10,539 nt of DNA from an uncultured Oscillospiraceae bacterium (GCA_934643765.1 CAKUCT010000054.1:1-10539); one strand, 5' to 3'. Positions 1-6,227 are shown, numbered from the stretch's first letter. Notes: generated by a model from the sequence alone, not told the origin. Made by a program: numbers and translations.

Positions 1-691
1 GGCCCAGAAGCTCCATCTGGCAGTGCGCCGCCGTGAGCGCCTCCGTCACCGTCGACATGCCGACCGCGTCGCCGCCAAGCAGGCGGATGGCCCGGATTTC
101 CGCGGGGGTCTCAAACTGGGGCCCTGGCATGAAGAAATAGACGCCCTCGTGCACGCGAAGGCCGGAGCTTTTTGCCAGACGCAGCGCAAGCTCGCGCAGG
201 CGCGGGGTATACATCTTCGTCGTGTCAAAAAAGCGCGGGCCGAACTGCTCCACATTTTTCCCGCGCAGGGGGCTTGCGCCGTTCAGCTTGATCTGGTCGG
301 AAATCACCATGATATCGCCCGGGCGATAGGCCTCGTTCACACCGCCCGCTGCGTTTGTGATGATCGTCTGCCGCACGCCAAGGAGCTTGAACAGACGGAC
401 CGGAATCGACAGCTGCTCAAAATCATAGCCCTCATAGGAGTGAAAGCGGCCGGACATGCAGACAAGCTTTTTCCCCTCCAGTGTGCCGAAGATCAGCTTT
501 CCGGCGTGATCGGGCGCGGTAGAGACCAGAAAGTTCGGAATTTCCCAGTAATCGATCTCCACCGGCTGCTCCAGCTGCCGGGAAAGCGGGCCGAGACCGG
601 AGCCCAGAATCAGCGCGATCTCGGGCGCAAACGGTGCTCTGGCTTTCACATAGTCTGCAGTTTTCTGATAAAATTCAAATGGTTCGTTCAT
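1..691 (-). CDS. Purine nucleoside phosphorylase (3' end beyond the window)
   Basis: Cytoplasmic enzyme that cleaves purine (deoxy)ribonucleosides with phosphate to give free base and (deoxy)ribose-1-phosphate, in purine salvage or catabolism. The 230 visible residues match the trimeric class I PNP/MTAP family: phosphate-loop GSGLG at about 30-34, GRFHSYEG at 81-88, NAAGG at 113-117, GPQFET at 190-195 and GMSTVTE at 211-217. Family members are usually about 270-280 residues, so roughly 40-50 C-terminal residues, including the base-recognising Asn region, lie outside. The ATG at 689-691 is preceded by GAGGTG at good spacing. The gene has its own promoter and lies beyond the terminator of the XdhC operon, so it is probably not cotranscribed with it, although purine metabolism would fit functionally. 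Exact substrate range (guanosine/inosine or methylthioadenosine) cannot be fixed; the GRFHSYEG form favours PNP. Confidence 0.93.
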   Translation of the reverse strand, partial: MNEPFEFYQKTADYVKARAPFAPEIALILGSGLGPLSRQLEQPVEIDYWEIPNFLVSTAPDHAGKLIFGTLEGKKLVCMSGRFHSYEGYDFEQLSIPVRLFKLLGVRQTIITNAAGGVNEAYRPGDIMVISDQIKLNGASPLRGKNVEQFGPRFFDTTKMYTPRLRELALRLAKSSGLRVHEGVYFFMPGPQFETPAEIRAIRLLGGDAVGMSTVTEALTAAHCQMELLG

Positions 692-714
692 GGCTGCACC
701 TCGTTTCTGGTCCT

Positions 715-743
715 ATCATATCAGACAGGCCGGGCCAGCACAA
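715..743 (-). promoter_or_regulatory. Predicted promoter of the purine nucleoside phosphorylase gene
   Basis: On the minus strand a -35 box TTGTGC (738-743) is separated by exactly 17 bases from a -10 box TATGAT (715-720), a good sigma-A match. The start codon is at 691, giving an expected leader of about 15-20 bases that contains the GAGGTG ribosome binding site. This supports independent transcription of the PNP gene. Confidence 0.6.
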
Positions 744-748
744 GTGAC

Positions 749-772
749 TTTTGTCAGCCGCGCCTGTCAAAA
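749..772. promoter_or_regulatory. Imperfect palindrome upstream of the PNP promoter, possible operator
   Basis: TTTTGTCAG (749-757) and CTGTCAAAA (764-772) form 9-base inverted arms with one central mismatch around a 6-base GC spacer. It sits just upstream of the predicted -35 box (738-743) on the minus strand, the usual place for an activator site or an upstream repressor site. It has no T-tract and is not a terminator. The binding protein is unknown. Confidence 0.35.
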
Positions 773-805
773 CTGCAGGGTAACTATATGGCAGAATTTC
801 GCCAG

Positions 806-838
806 AAAAAAACAGCTGCCGTTTTTTTCCCGGCAGCT
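806..838 (-). terminator. Rho-independent terminator of the transporter/XdhC operon
   Basis: Read on the minus strand, a perfect 8-bp stem AGCTGCCG/CGGCAGCT (814-821 and 831-838) with a 9-base loop is followed at once by a run of seven T (complement of 806-812). It begins 4 bases after the stop codon of the NTPase-Nudix gene at 843, so it ends the five-gene minus-strand operon. Confidence 0.9.
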
Positions 839-842
839 CTGA

Positions 843-1748
843 TTATCGGATTTCACAGGCCTTGCAGAATGCTTCCCGGTCGGGCGCAAACGTAATTTTC
901 TCCGCGGCGTCTTCGACCGGAACCCAGACCGCCTCGCTCACCTCGTCTGCCTGCGCCAGAAGGCTTCCGGACACATAGCGCGCCGGATAGAACCAGACGG
1001 TTCTCTTGTCGTCCTCCTTGGCAGACGGCACGGGAAGCGGGAACCGTTCTAAAATTTCCGCCGTGATGCCGGTCTCCTCCTGCGTCTCGCGAAAAGCCGC
1101 CTGCACAGGCGTCTCGCCAGGCAGCAGATGGCCCTTTGGGAACGACCAGCGCGAGCCGGCGCGGATCATCAGCACCTTGTCCTCCCGAAAGACAATCGCG
1201 CCGCCCGAGTCTGTCACACGGTCAAGCGCCTTTTTCACCAGCTGCAAAACCGTCTTTGCCATCTCTTCGCGGTTCCCGGTTGTGATTTCCAGCACCCGGA
1301 CATCCGGATGGCGCCGGATGGTGTTCGTCAGCGGCGTATCCGCCACCTTCTGCACCACGCCGAGAATCGGCGTCTTTCCATCCAGCAGCTCTAAAATCCG
1401 CGCGGAAAACAGGGCCGCGTCCTGCTCCATCCGCCCGACCTCGTCCATGACGATCAGTCCGCTTTCTTCCGCGCCCTGCAGCGCCCGCACTCCGGCGGTA
1501 TCAAATGCCTGCGGAAATTTTTCAATGCCGCGGCCGGCCCCTTTGCGGATGCCCACGCGGTTCTCCGCCGCCATCTGCGGCGTGGTTTCCCCCGCCGGAA
1601 CCAGATATACGGACATCTGCCCGTCGGGAAGATCGGGAACGGACACGCTCAGAAAGCCGCCCGGGTATTTGAGCGGCAGCGCCTGCAGCATCTTGCGGAT
1701 GATTGTGCTCTTCCCTACCTGCACATCGCCTGTCAGAAAAATATGCAT
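843..1748 (-). CDS. Fusion of THEP1-like nucleoside-triphosphatase and Nudix hydrolase
   Basis: A 301-residue two-domain cytoplasmic protein. The N-terminal half (about 1-175) is a P-loop NTPase of the THEP1/NTPase_1 (COG1618) type: Walker A GDVQVGKST at 7-15, Walker B GLIVMDEVGRME at 97-108, and the family's later VVQK segment near 131-134. The C-terminal half (about 180-301) is a Nudix hydrolase with a Nudix box at 206-228 (G206, E212, R220-E221, E224-E225, G227), complete except for Thr222 in place of the usual aliphatic residue. Known members of both families hydrolyse nucleotides or nucleoside diphosphate derivatives; the substrate here is unknown. The ATG start lies 2 bases after the XdhC stop codon, so the genes are cotranscribed and probably translationally coupled. 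The context suggests a nucleotide-handling or clean-up step tied to molybdenum cofactor or purine metabolism. Domain calls are firm; the role is inference. Confidence 0.9.
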   Translation of the reverse strand: MHIFLTGDVQVGKSTIIRKMLQALPLKYPGGFLSVSVPDLPDGQMSVYLVPAGETTPQMAAENRVGIRKGAGRGIEKFPQAFDTAGVRALQGAEESGLIVMDEVGRMEQDAALFSARILELLDGKTPILGVVQKVADTPLTNTIRRHPDVRVLEITTGNREEMAKTVLQLVKKALDRVTDSGGAIVFREDKVLMIRAGSRWSFPKGHLLPGETPVQAAFRETQEETGITAEILERFPLPVPSAKEDDKRTVWFYPARYVSGSLLAQADEVSEAVWVPVEDAAEKITFAPDREAFCKACEIR

Positions 1749-1750
1749 GC

Positions 1751-2788
1751 TTAACCCTTCTTTGATTTTTCGGTTCCGGCCAACTCCGCCCGGTGCCGGA
1801 TAAGCTCGGCCGCGATGGAGATAGCAATCTCCTCCGGCGTCTCGGCATAGATCGTCAGGCCGATCGGCGCGTGGATTCTTGCCAGCGCCGTCTCCGCAAT
1901 CCCGTTTTCCATCAGGTAGCGGTTGGTCGAAGCGATCTTGTGGCGGCTACCGATGCAGCCGATGTAGCAGGCGTCCGTGCGCATGGCCTGCAGCAGCACC
2001 TCGCGGTCGGCCTGGTGGCCCGGCGTCATGATGCAGACATAGTCCCGCGGCCCGAGCGTCACCTTTTCATCGATATGATAAAAATCGCCATAGATCACCT
2101 GCTCCGCCTGCGGATAGTTTTCCGGCTCGGCAAAGTCCGGCCGGTTATCAAACACCGTTACGCGGAAGCCGACATTGGCCAATACCGGCACCAGCGCCTT
2201 TCCCACATGGCCGCCGCCGAAGACATACACCCGCCCTGCCTGGCAGATCGGCTCTGCGTAATAGCTGGGCTCTCCCTTCCGGTATACCGCGCTGCTGGTC
2301 AGCCAGGGCCGGATTTCCTGTTCATCGAGCTCTGCGAAGCGAAGGCCGTGCGCCTCGTCATAGGTGCCCATGGCTGTGACCATGCCATGCTCCATGCGGC
2401 TGATGAGCCAGGCGTCCTGGCCTCCCTTCAAGAGCTCCAGAACCGCCCGAACAAAGCTGACGTCGCGCGCGCTGTTATGGTCGAAGAACGCGAAATACAC
2501 CATAACCGTTCCGCCGCAGATCATGCCGATGTCATTGACCTGGTTCGGGGCCAGACAGAATCCCTCGCAGAAGGACGCCCCCGTTTTGTGCATCTGCAGC
2601 GCCTTCTCCGCCGCGATGCGCTCCACCGCGCCGCCGCCGATGGTGCCGAGCGTGCGGCCGTCTGCAAACACGGCCATCTTCGCCCCCGCGCCGCGCGGAG
2701 ATGAGCCGGAGGACGCCAGAATCGTGCACAGCACGACATTCTCCCCGCCCTCCAGCGCCTTCAAAATTTCAGAAAACAAGTCGATCAT
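1751..2788 (-). CDS. XdhC/CoxI-family molybdenum hydroxylase maturation protein
   Basis: XdhC proteins bind molybdenum cofactor and help insert its sulfurated form into xanthine dehydrogenase-type enzymes. This 345-residue protein has the full two-domain layout: an N-terminal XdhC/CoxI domain with GSSPRGAGAKM at 28-38 and GTIGGGAVE at 48-56, the MICGGTV segment at 89-95, then a C-terminal Rossmann domain starting at VYVFGGGHVGKAL (187-199), with FDNRPDFA at 213-220, IGCIGSRHK at 276-284 and the typical ending AETPEEIAISIAAELI. The ATG at 2786-2788 overlaps the methyltransferase stop as ATGA and is preceded by GGAGG, so the two are translationally coupled. No hydroxylase structural gene is in the window, so the client enzyme must be elsewhere. 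Closest alternative names are CoxI or the YqeB-like proteins of selenium-dependent hydroxylase clusters. Confidence 0.93.
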   Translation of the reverse strand: MIDLFSEILKALEGGENVVLCTILASSGSSPRGAGAKMAVFADGRTLGTIGGGAVERIAAEKALQMHKTGASFCEGFCLAPNQVNDIGMICGGTVMVYFAFFDHNSARDVSFVRAVLELLKGGQDAWLISRMEHGMVTAMGTYDEAHGLRFAELDEQEIRPWLTSSAVYRKGEPSYYAEPICQAGRVYVFGGGHVGKALVPVLANVGFRVTVFDNRPDFAEPENYPQAEQVIYGDFYHIDEKVTLGPRDYVCIMTPGHQADREVLLQAMRTDACYIGCIGSRHKIASTNRYLMENGIAETALARIHAPIGLTIYAETPEEIAISIAAELIRHRAELAGTEKSKKG

Positions 2789-3516
2789 ATCAAATCCTCC
2801 CGTTCTGGAATGTCCTTTGTATCCAGCGTCAACAGGCCAAGCTTCTTCTCCTGCGGCAGATAGTACGGAAATTCCGCGTCGCCGGTCTCTCTTAGCCGCT
2901 GGCGCACCGCATCCTGTGTCAGCGCCCCCGGCGCGTCCTTGCTGTAAATTTCAAAAAACCGCACCGCGTCCTCCAGCGACCGGAACGGCTGGCCCATTTC
3001 AAACTGAAACTTCTCCAGCGCAAACGGTATGTCCCGCTCGCGCAGCAGCTGTGCGGCCTGGTCGGCCGTCTCATCGCGCAGCGGAACGTGCGACACGGAA
3101 AAGCGGTGGTGTGTATAGTCCTTTTTGATCACCGCAATGCGCCCGCGGCAGCAGCGCTTTGCAATGTGCAGAATCTCCCGCATGCGCCCATAAAAGCAAA
3201 ACACCATCGCGTCAAACGGCTCTGGCGGTGTGTACTGTGTCAGATCAGCCTGCAGAACCGTCAGATTTGAAAGCTGCAGCTGCCGCGCCTGCGCGCGCAG
3301 AACATCCAGAGCAGTCTCCGACACATCGGCCGCCGTCACATAGGGAAACTGCTCTGCCATCCGGCAGGACAAAAAGCCAAGCCCGCAGCCTGCGTCGCAG
3401 ACATGCTGCGCGCCATCCAGGCGCGCCTTCAAAATCGCGGCAAGCTGCCGGTGATAGTCTCCTGCGCGGCTCGCGTCGCGCATAAAGTGCACCATTTCCT
3501 CTGTCCAGCAAAACAT
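2785..3516 (-). CDS. Class I SAM-dependent methyltransferase, substrate unknown
   Basis: A 243-residue soluble protein with a Rossmann-type SAM-binding core. Motif I is VCDAGCGLGFLS at 39-50, followed by an acidic strand end (AADVSE, 62-67), a motif-II-like QADL (89-92) and FDAMVFCF at 101-108. The C-terminal third is rich in charged residues and gives no specific family. The ATG at 3514-3516 was chosen because GGAGG sits just upstream inside the end of the ABC ATPase gene; the frame stays open to 3561, but that would add 15 residues overlapping the ATPase gene with no good ribosome binding site. The gene starts directly after the ATPase stop and overlaps XdhC by 4 bases. A small-molecule target (a cofactor or metal chelator) fits the operon better than a nucleic acid, but this is inference. 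Confidence 0.85.
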   Translation of the reverse strand: MFCWTEEMVHFMRDASRAGDYHRQLAAILKARLDGAQHVCDAGCGLGFLSCRMAEQFPYVTAADVSETALDVLRAQARQLQLSNLTVLQADLTQYTPPEPFDAMVFCFYGRMREILHIAKRCCRGRIAVIKKDYTHHRFSVSHVPLRDETADQAAQLLRERDIPFALEKFQFEMGQPFRSLEDAVRFFEIYSKDAPGALTQDAVRQRLRETGDAEFPYYLPQEKKLGLLTLDTKDIPEREDLI

Positions 3517-3517
3517 T

Positions 3518-4303
3518 TTATGCCTCCTGCGTCTGCGCCAGGCAGATGGTCCGCCTGCCATGCGGCAGCTCCACCTGACAGACCGATACCTGCACGCCGT
3601 AAAGCGCGCTTAAAATCTCCTGCGTCAGAACCTCCTCCGGCCGGCCGCAGGCAAGCACGCGGCCGCTTTTCAGCGCCAGAACCTTTGTGGCGTATGATAA
3701 CGCCTGATTCGGGTCGTGCGTGGAAAACACCACGCTGTAGCCCTTTTCGCCAAGCGTTCGCACGCGCTGCATCACGCGGCTGCTGTTGCCGTAGTCCAGA
3801 TTTGCCGTCGGCTCGTCCATGATAAGCGTCCCTGCGTCCTGCACGAGCGCGCGCGCCAGCAGCATCAGCTGCCGCTCGCCGCCGCTGATTCTGGTGCAGC
3901 CGCGCCGCGCCAGCTTTTCGATGCCAAGCTCCTGCAGCGCCTGCATGGCCTTTTGCTCCTGTTCCGGGCCCGGCTGGGCCAGAATGGGCAGCTGCGCCGT
4001 CATGCCCATGAGCACACTGTCTAACACCGTATGGTCAAACGCCGGGGCATAAGACTGCGGAATGTAGGCGATTTTCGACGCCAAATCCCGCCGGGAATAT
4101 GTCTGCAGCGGCTTTTCGTCCGCCAGAATCTCTCCCGAAGACGGCTTCAAAAAGCCAAGAAGGCACCCGAACAGTGTGCTCTTTCCCACGCCGTTCGGCC
4201 CGAGCACCGCAACAATTTCACCGCGCCCGGCCGTGAAGGACACGTCCCGCAGAACGTCCTGCGCGCCGTAGGAAAAGCAAAGCTTTTTTGCCTCAATGCT
4301 CAC
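3518..4303 (-). CDS. ABC transporter ATP-binding protein, FecE/BtuD-type
   Basis: The 261-residue ATPase energises the FecCD-type permease encoded just upstream. Visible motifs: Walker A GPNGVGKST at 35-43, Q-loop Q83, signature ISGGERQ at 139-145 (Ile in place of the usual Leu), Walker B LIMDEP at 160-165, and the switch His at 196 in STHDPNQAL. Length is normal for this family. I chose a GTG start at 4301-4303 because GGGAGGG lies 7 bases upstream and the protein then begins at the usual point before the first strand; an upstream ATG at 4354 would lie deep inside the permease gene. It overlaps the permease end by 11 bases. The family imports iron-siderophores, haem, B12 or, in MolBC-type systems, molybdate or tungstate; sequence alone does not fix the substrate. 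Confidence 0.93.
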   Translation of the reverse strand: MSIEAKKLCFSYGAQDVLRDVSFTAGRGEIVAVLGPNGVGKSTLFGCLLGFLKPSSGEILADEKPLQTYSRRDLASKIAYIPQSYAPAFDHTVLDSVLMGMTAQLPILAQPGPEQEQKAMQALQELGIEKLARRGCTRISGGERQLMLLARALVQDAGTLIMDEPTANLDYGNSSRVMQRVRTLGEKGYSVVFSTHDPNQALSYATKVLALKSGRVLACGRPEEVLTQEILSALYGVQVSVCQVELPHGRRTICLAQTQEA

Positions 4304-5336
4304 GCTGCGTCCCTCCCGACAAAATGAGATACAAAAATACCGGCGCGCCGACAAACGAAGTCAGAATCCCGAGCGGAATTTCGCTCGTGGTGATCGTCCG
4401 GGCCAGATTGTCCACAACCATCAGAAACGACGCGCCAAGAAGACTGGAGGCCGGAATGAGCTTTCTGTAATCCTGTCCAAACATCATGCGGCAAAAATGC
4501 GGAATCACAAGCCCGACCCAGCCGATCATGCCGCTGATGGCGACGCTTCCGGCGGTCATCAGCGTGGCGCACAGCACCACAATCAGGCGCATTTTTCCGG
4601 TGTCGACGCCCATGCTTCTGGCCTCCGCCTCGCTGAGCGTCAGAAGATTGATGCGCCAGCGAAGCAGCCACAGCGGAACCAGCCCCACCAGAATCGGCCC
4701 GAACGCAAAATGCAGATCGCGCAGCTTCACCGACGTCAGCGCGCCCATGAGCCAATAGGTGATGGTGGGCAGCTGCTGGTCGGTATCGGCCACAAGCTTA
4801 ACAAAAGACGTGCCGGAGGTAAAAAGTGAACTGATCATCACGCCCGCCAGCACCATGGAAAGCGCGGGCTGAATTTTACTCGCCCTTGAAATGAGATAGG
4901 CCAGCAGCACCGCGAGCAGTCCAAAGCAGAACGACGAAACCGTCACCGCCATGTACCCGAGTCCCAGCAGCAGCGCCAGCGCCGCGCCGAAGCCCGCGCC
5001 GGTGGACGCGCCGAGCAGGTCCGGGGAGACCATTGGATTGCGGAACATGCCCTGATAGGCGCAGCCCGCCGTAGACAGCGCCGCTCCGACCAGCGCCGCC
5101 GCACCCACACGCGGCAGACGCACATTCACAACCACAGCCTGCTCGCGCGCCTGCCAGGTCTGCTCGAGGGAAAGATGGCCGAAGCTGACCGCGCGCACGA
5201 GCCGGTCTATCAAAATCCGCAGCGTCTGCACCGGAGCCACATCGTAGCGTCCGATCCAGAACGAGCCAAAGAACGCCAGGAAAAAGCCCAGCGTCAGAAT
5301 TACAAATTTATATTGATCGCTATGCGTTTTCTTCAT
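4293..5336 (-). CDS. FecCD/BtuC-type ABC transporter permease
   Basis: A 347-residue integral membrane protein with about ten hydrophobic segments, the usual length for the type II importer permeases of the FecCD family, which work as homodimers with the neighbouring ATPase. Family landmarks are VRLPRVGAAALVGAALS at about 73-89, YQGMFRNPMVSPDLLG around 93-108, the ITYWLMG segment, the coupling-helix region GWVGLVIPHFCRMMFG in the C-terminal third, and EIPLGILTSFVGAPVF near the end. It is the first gene of the minus-strand operon. A GGTGGGG sequence upstream of the ATG is only a modest ribosome binding site. Only one permease is encoded, consistent with a homodimer. No substrate-binding protein gene is adjacent in the window. 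The substrate is unknown; molybdate or tungstate is suggested by the linked xdhC, and iron or cobamide remain possible. Confidence 0.93.
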   Translation of the reverse strand: MKKTHSDQYKFVILTLGFFLAFFGSFWIGRYDVAPVQTLRILIDRLVRAVSFGHLSLEQTWQAREQAVVVNVRLPRVGAAALVGAALSTAGCAYQGMFRNPMVSPDLLGASTGAGFGAALALLLGLGYMAVTVSSFCFGLLAVLLAYLISRASKIQPALSMVLAGVMISSLFTSGTSFVKLVADTDQQLPTITYWLMGALTSVKLRDLHFAFGPILVGLVPLWLLRWRINLLTLSEAEARSMGVDTGKMRLIVVLCATLMTAGSVAISGMIGWVGLVIPHFCRMMFGQDYRKLIPASSLLGASFLMVVDNLARTITTSEIPLGILTSFVGAPVFLYLILSGGTQREH

Positions 5337-5370
5337 GCGCGCCCCACCATATGTCAGATCTTTTTCTGTA

Positions 5371-5392
5371 GTTATTCTATAATATAAATAAC
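5371..5392. promoter_or_regulatory. Inverted repeat over the operon promoter, possible operator
   Basis: GTTATT (5371-5376) and AATAAC (5387-5392) form perfect 6-base inverted arms around a 10-base AT-only core apart from one C. It lies over the expected -10 and transcription start of the transporter operon, where a metal- or oxyanion-responsive repressor would bind. AT-rich palindromes also arise by chance, so this is tentative. Confidence 0.3.
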
Positions 5393-5418
5393 GTATCGCA
5401 GCGGCGGCGCCTTGTCAA
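5390..5418 (-). promoter_or_regulatory. Candidate promoter of the transporter/XdhC operon
   Basis: On the minus strand a consensus -35 box TTGACA (5413-5418) is followed after 17 bases by TACGTT (5390-5395), which keeps only the TA...T core of a -10 box. It is followed by a strongly AT-rich stretch. The weak -10 leaves the exact start uncertain. The leader to the permease ATG at 5336 would be about 45-50 bases. Confidence 0.4.
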
Positions 5419-5491
5419 GCGGCAATCTCAAAAGAAGCTTTGTTTTGTTCGGCATCACGGAATTTCTCGCGTTTTTCCCGGCCGTGCCTGC

Positions 5492-5520
5492 TTGACCGGC
5501 TTTCAAAAGCGCGGTATACT
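5492..5520 (+). promoter_or_regulatory. Predicted promoter of the PH-domain protein gene
   Basis: TTGACC (5492-5497), a 17-base spacer and TATACT (5515-5520) make a near-consensus sigma-A promoter. The start codon at 5557 is about 30 bases past the expected transcription start, with a GGAGG ribosome binding site at 5546-5550. Confidence 0.7.
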
Positions 5521-5556
5521 AAAATAAACAGTATATACCTGAAACGGAGGCGCGCC

Positions 5557-5946
5557 ATGAAAACCGGAGTTGAAACCATCTGGGAAGACCGCAAGCACAT
5601 TCTCGGAATGCCCCTGAGCACCACGAAGTATTTTCTTTCAGAAGATCGTCTGTTCGTCCAGACGGGTCTTCTCAATATGAAAATGGAAGAGACGCTGCTC
5701 TACCGCATCTCGGACATTTCTGTACGCGTGACGCTGTTCCAGCGTCTGTTCGGCGTCGGCACCATCATCATCCACTCTTCTGACAAAACAACGCCGCACA
5801 TTGACCTTGTCAACGTCAAAGAGCCGCTGGTGGTCAAAGAGCTCATCCACAAGCACGTGGAGGCCATGAAGGTCTCGCGCAACATCCGCGTCAGCGAATT
5901 CCTGGACGACGGACCTACGCCGCCGGATCCCTGTGACCGGCCGTAA
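5557..5946 (+). CDS. Small soluble bacterial PH-domain protein (bPH_2/DUF304-like)
   Basis: A 129-residue protein with the pattern of bacterial pleckstrin-homology domains formerly called DUF304: a strand beginning TTKYFLSEDRLFVQTGLLN (about 22-40), then METLLYRISDISV-like strands at 43-56, FQRLFGVGTIIIHSS at 61-75, and a C-terminal amphipathic helix VVKELIHKHVEAMK at about 92-105. Many bPH_2 proteins have N-terminal membrane helices; this one has no hydrophobic segment and should be cytoplasmic. The C-terminal tail (DDGPTPPDPCDRP) is Pro-rich and probably disordered. The ATG is placed by GGAGG 6 bases upstream and a good promoter. It is monocistronic and divergent from the transporter operon. 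The molecular role of this family is not established and I do not assign one. Confidence 0.75.
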   Translation: MKTGVETIWEDRKHILGMPLSTTKYFLSEDRLFVQTGLLNMKMEETLLYRISDISVRVTLFQRLFGVGTIIIHSSDKTTPHIDLVNVKEPLVVKELIHKHVEAMKVSRNIRVSEFLDDGPTPPDPCDRP

Positions 5947-5957
5947 TTTCCACTTCA

Positions 5958-5991
5958 TTTCGCCCGGTGGGCGAAACTCGGACGATTTTTT
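5958..5991 (+). terminator. Possible terminator after the PH-domain gene
   Basis: TTTCGCCC (5958-5965) and GGGCGAAA (5969-5976) form a perfect 8-bp stem with a 3-base loop 11 bases after the stop codon. A run of six T (5986-5991) follows only after a 9-base gap, which is long for a standard intrinsic terminator, so the call is moderate. Confidence 0.45.
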
Positions 5992-6003
5992 CACGAAATT
6001 TTA

Positions 6004-6050
6004 ATATGCCAGCAGGCCCGGCGCAGCACTGCGCCGGGCCTGCTGCATAT
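6004..6050. repeat. Long near-perfect hairpin, 22 paired bases
   Basis: ATATGC (6004-6009), a bulged C, then AGCAGGCCCGGCGCAG (6011-6026), a two-base apex CA, then the exact complements up to 6050. The inner 16 bp and outer 6 bp are perfect. No T-tract follows on either strand, so it is not a textbook terminator, though it could act as a transcript barrier between convergent genes. Its right arm recurs at 6200-6215. Confidence 0.9.
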
Positions 6051-6215
6051 CAAAAAACTTACAGATGAACAGTTGCGGAAAGGAAGATAGTGTGAAAGAA
6101 ACCCATCAGGGGTGTCTTTCACGTTTAATCAATCAGTTTTTCAAACTTTTTTGAAGTTTGAAAAACTGCCGCAGCGTGTCAAAAAAGTATTTTGACACGC
6201 TGCGCCGGGCCTGCT
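6011..6215. repeat. Hairpin-rich element bounded by 16-base inverted repeats
   Basis: AGCAGGCCCGGCGCAG at 6011-6026 has its exact complement at both 6029-6044 and 6200-6215, so the outer pair bounds a 205-base segment. Inside lie three further stem-loops: 6092-6122 (GTGAAAGA/TCTTTCAC plus an inner 4-bp stem), 6134-6168 (perfect 15 bp, arm CAGTTTTTCAAACTT) and 6170-6204 (perfect 15 bp, arm beginning CGCAGCGTGTC). No ORF with support lies here. It could be a structured RNA, a small non-autonomous element, or stacked transcription barriers between convergent genes. No convincing target-site duplication flanks it. Confidence 0.6.
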
Positions 6216-6227
6216 ATGCTATGAAGT

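Noticed and set aside
23..895. 290-residue plus-strand frame across the PNP gene and its upstream spacer
   Set aside because: It runs antisense through PNP and across a promoter and terminator region, with no recognisable domain.
1006..2704. Long plus-strand open frames opposite the NTPase-Nudix and XdhC genes (1006-1803 and 1793-2704)
   Set aside because: They are antisense to genes with clear family motifs, rich in Arg, His, Ser and Pro, show no domain, and arise from high GC content.
6004..6215. CRISPR array or tRNA cluster in the repeat-rich spacer
   Set aside because: Repeats are inverted, differ from one another and are not regularly spaced; no tRNA cloverleaf or T-loop motif is seen.
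6011..6215. Firm call as a MITE
   Set aside because: Although 16-base inverted repeats bound the segment, no clear target-site duplication flanks it and copy number is unknown, so it is left as an undetermined repeat element.
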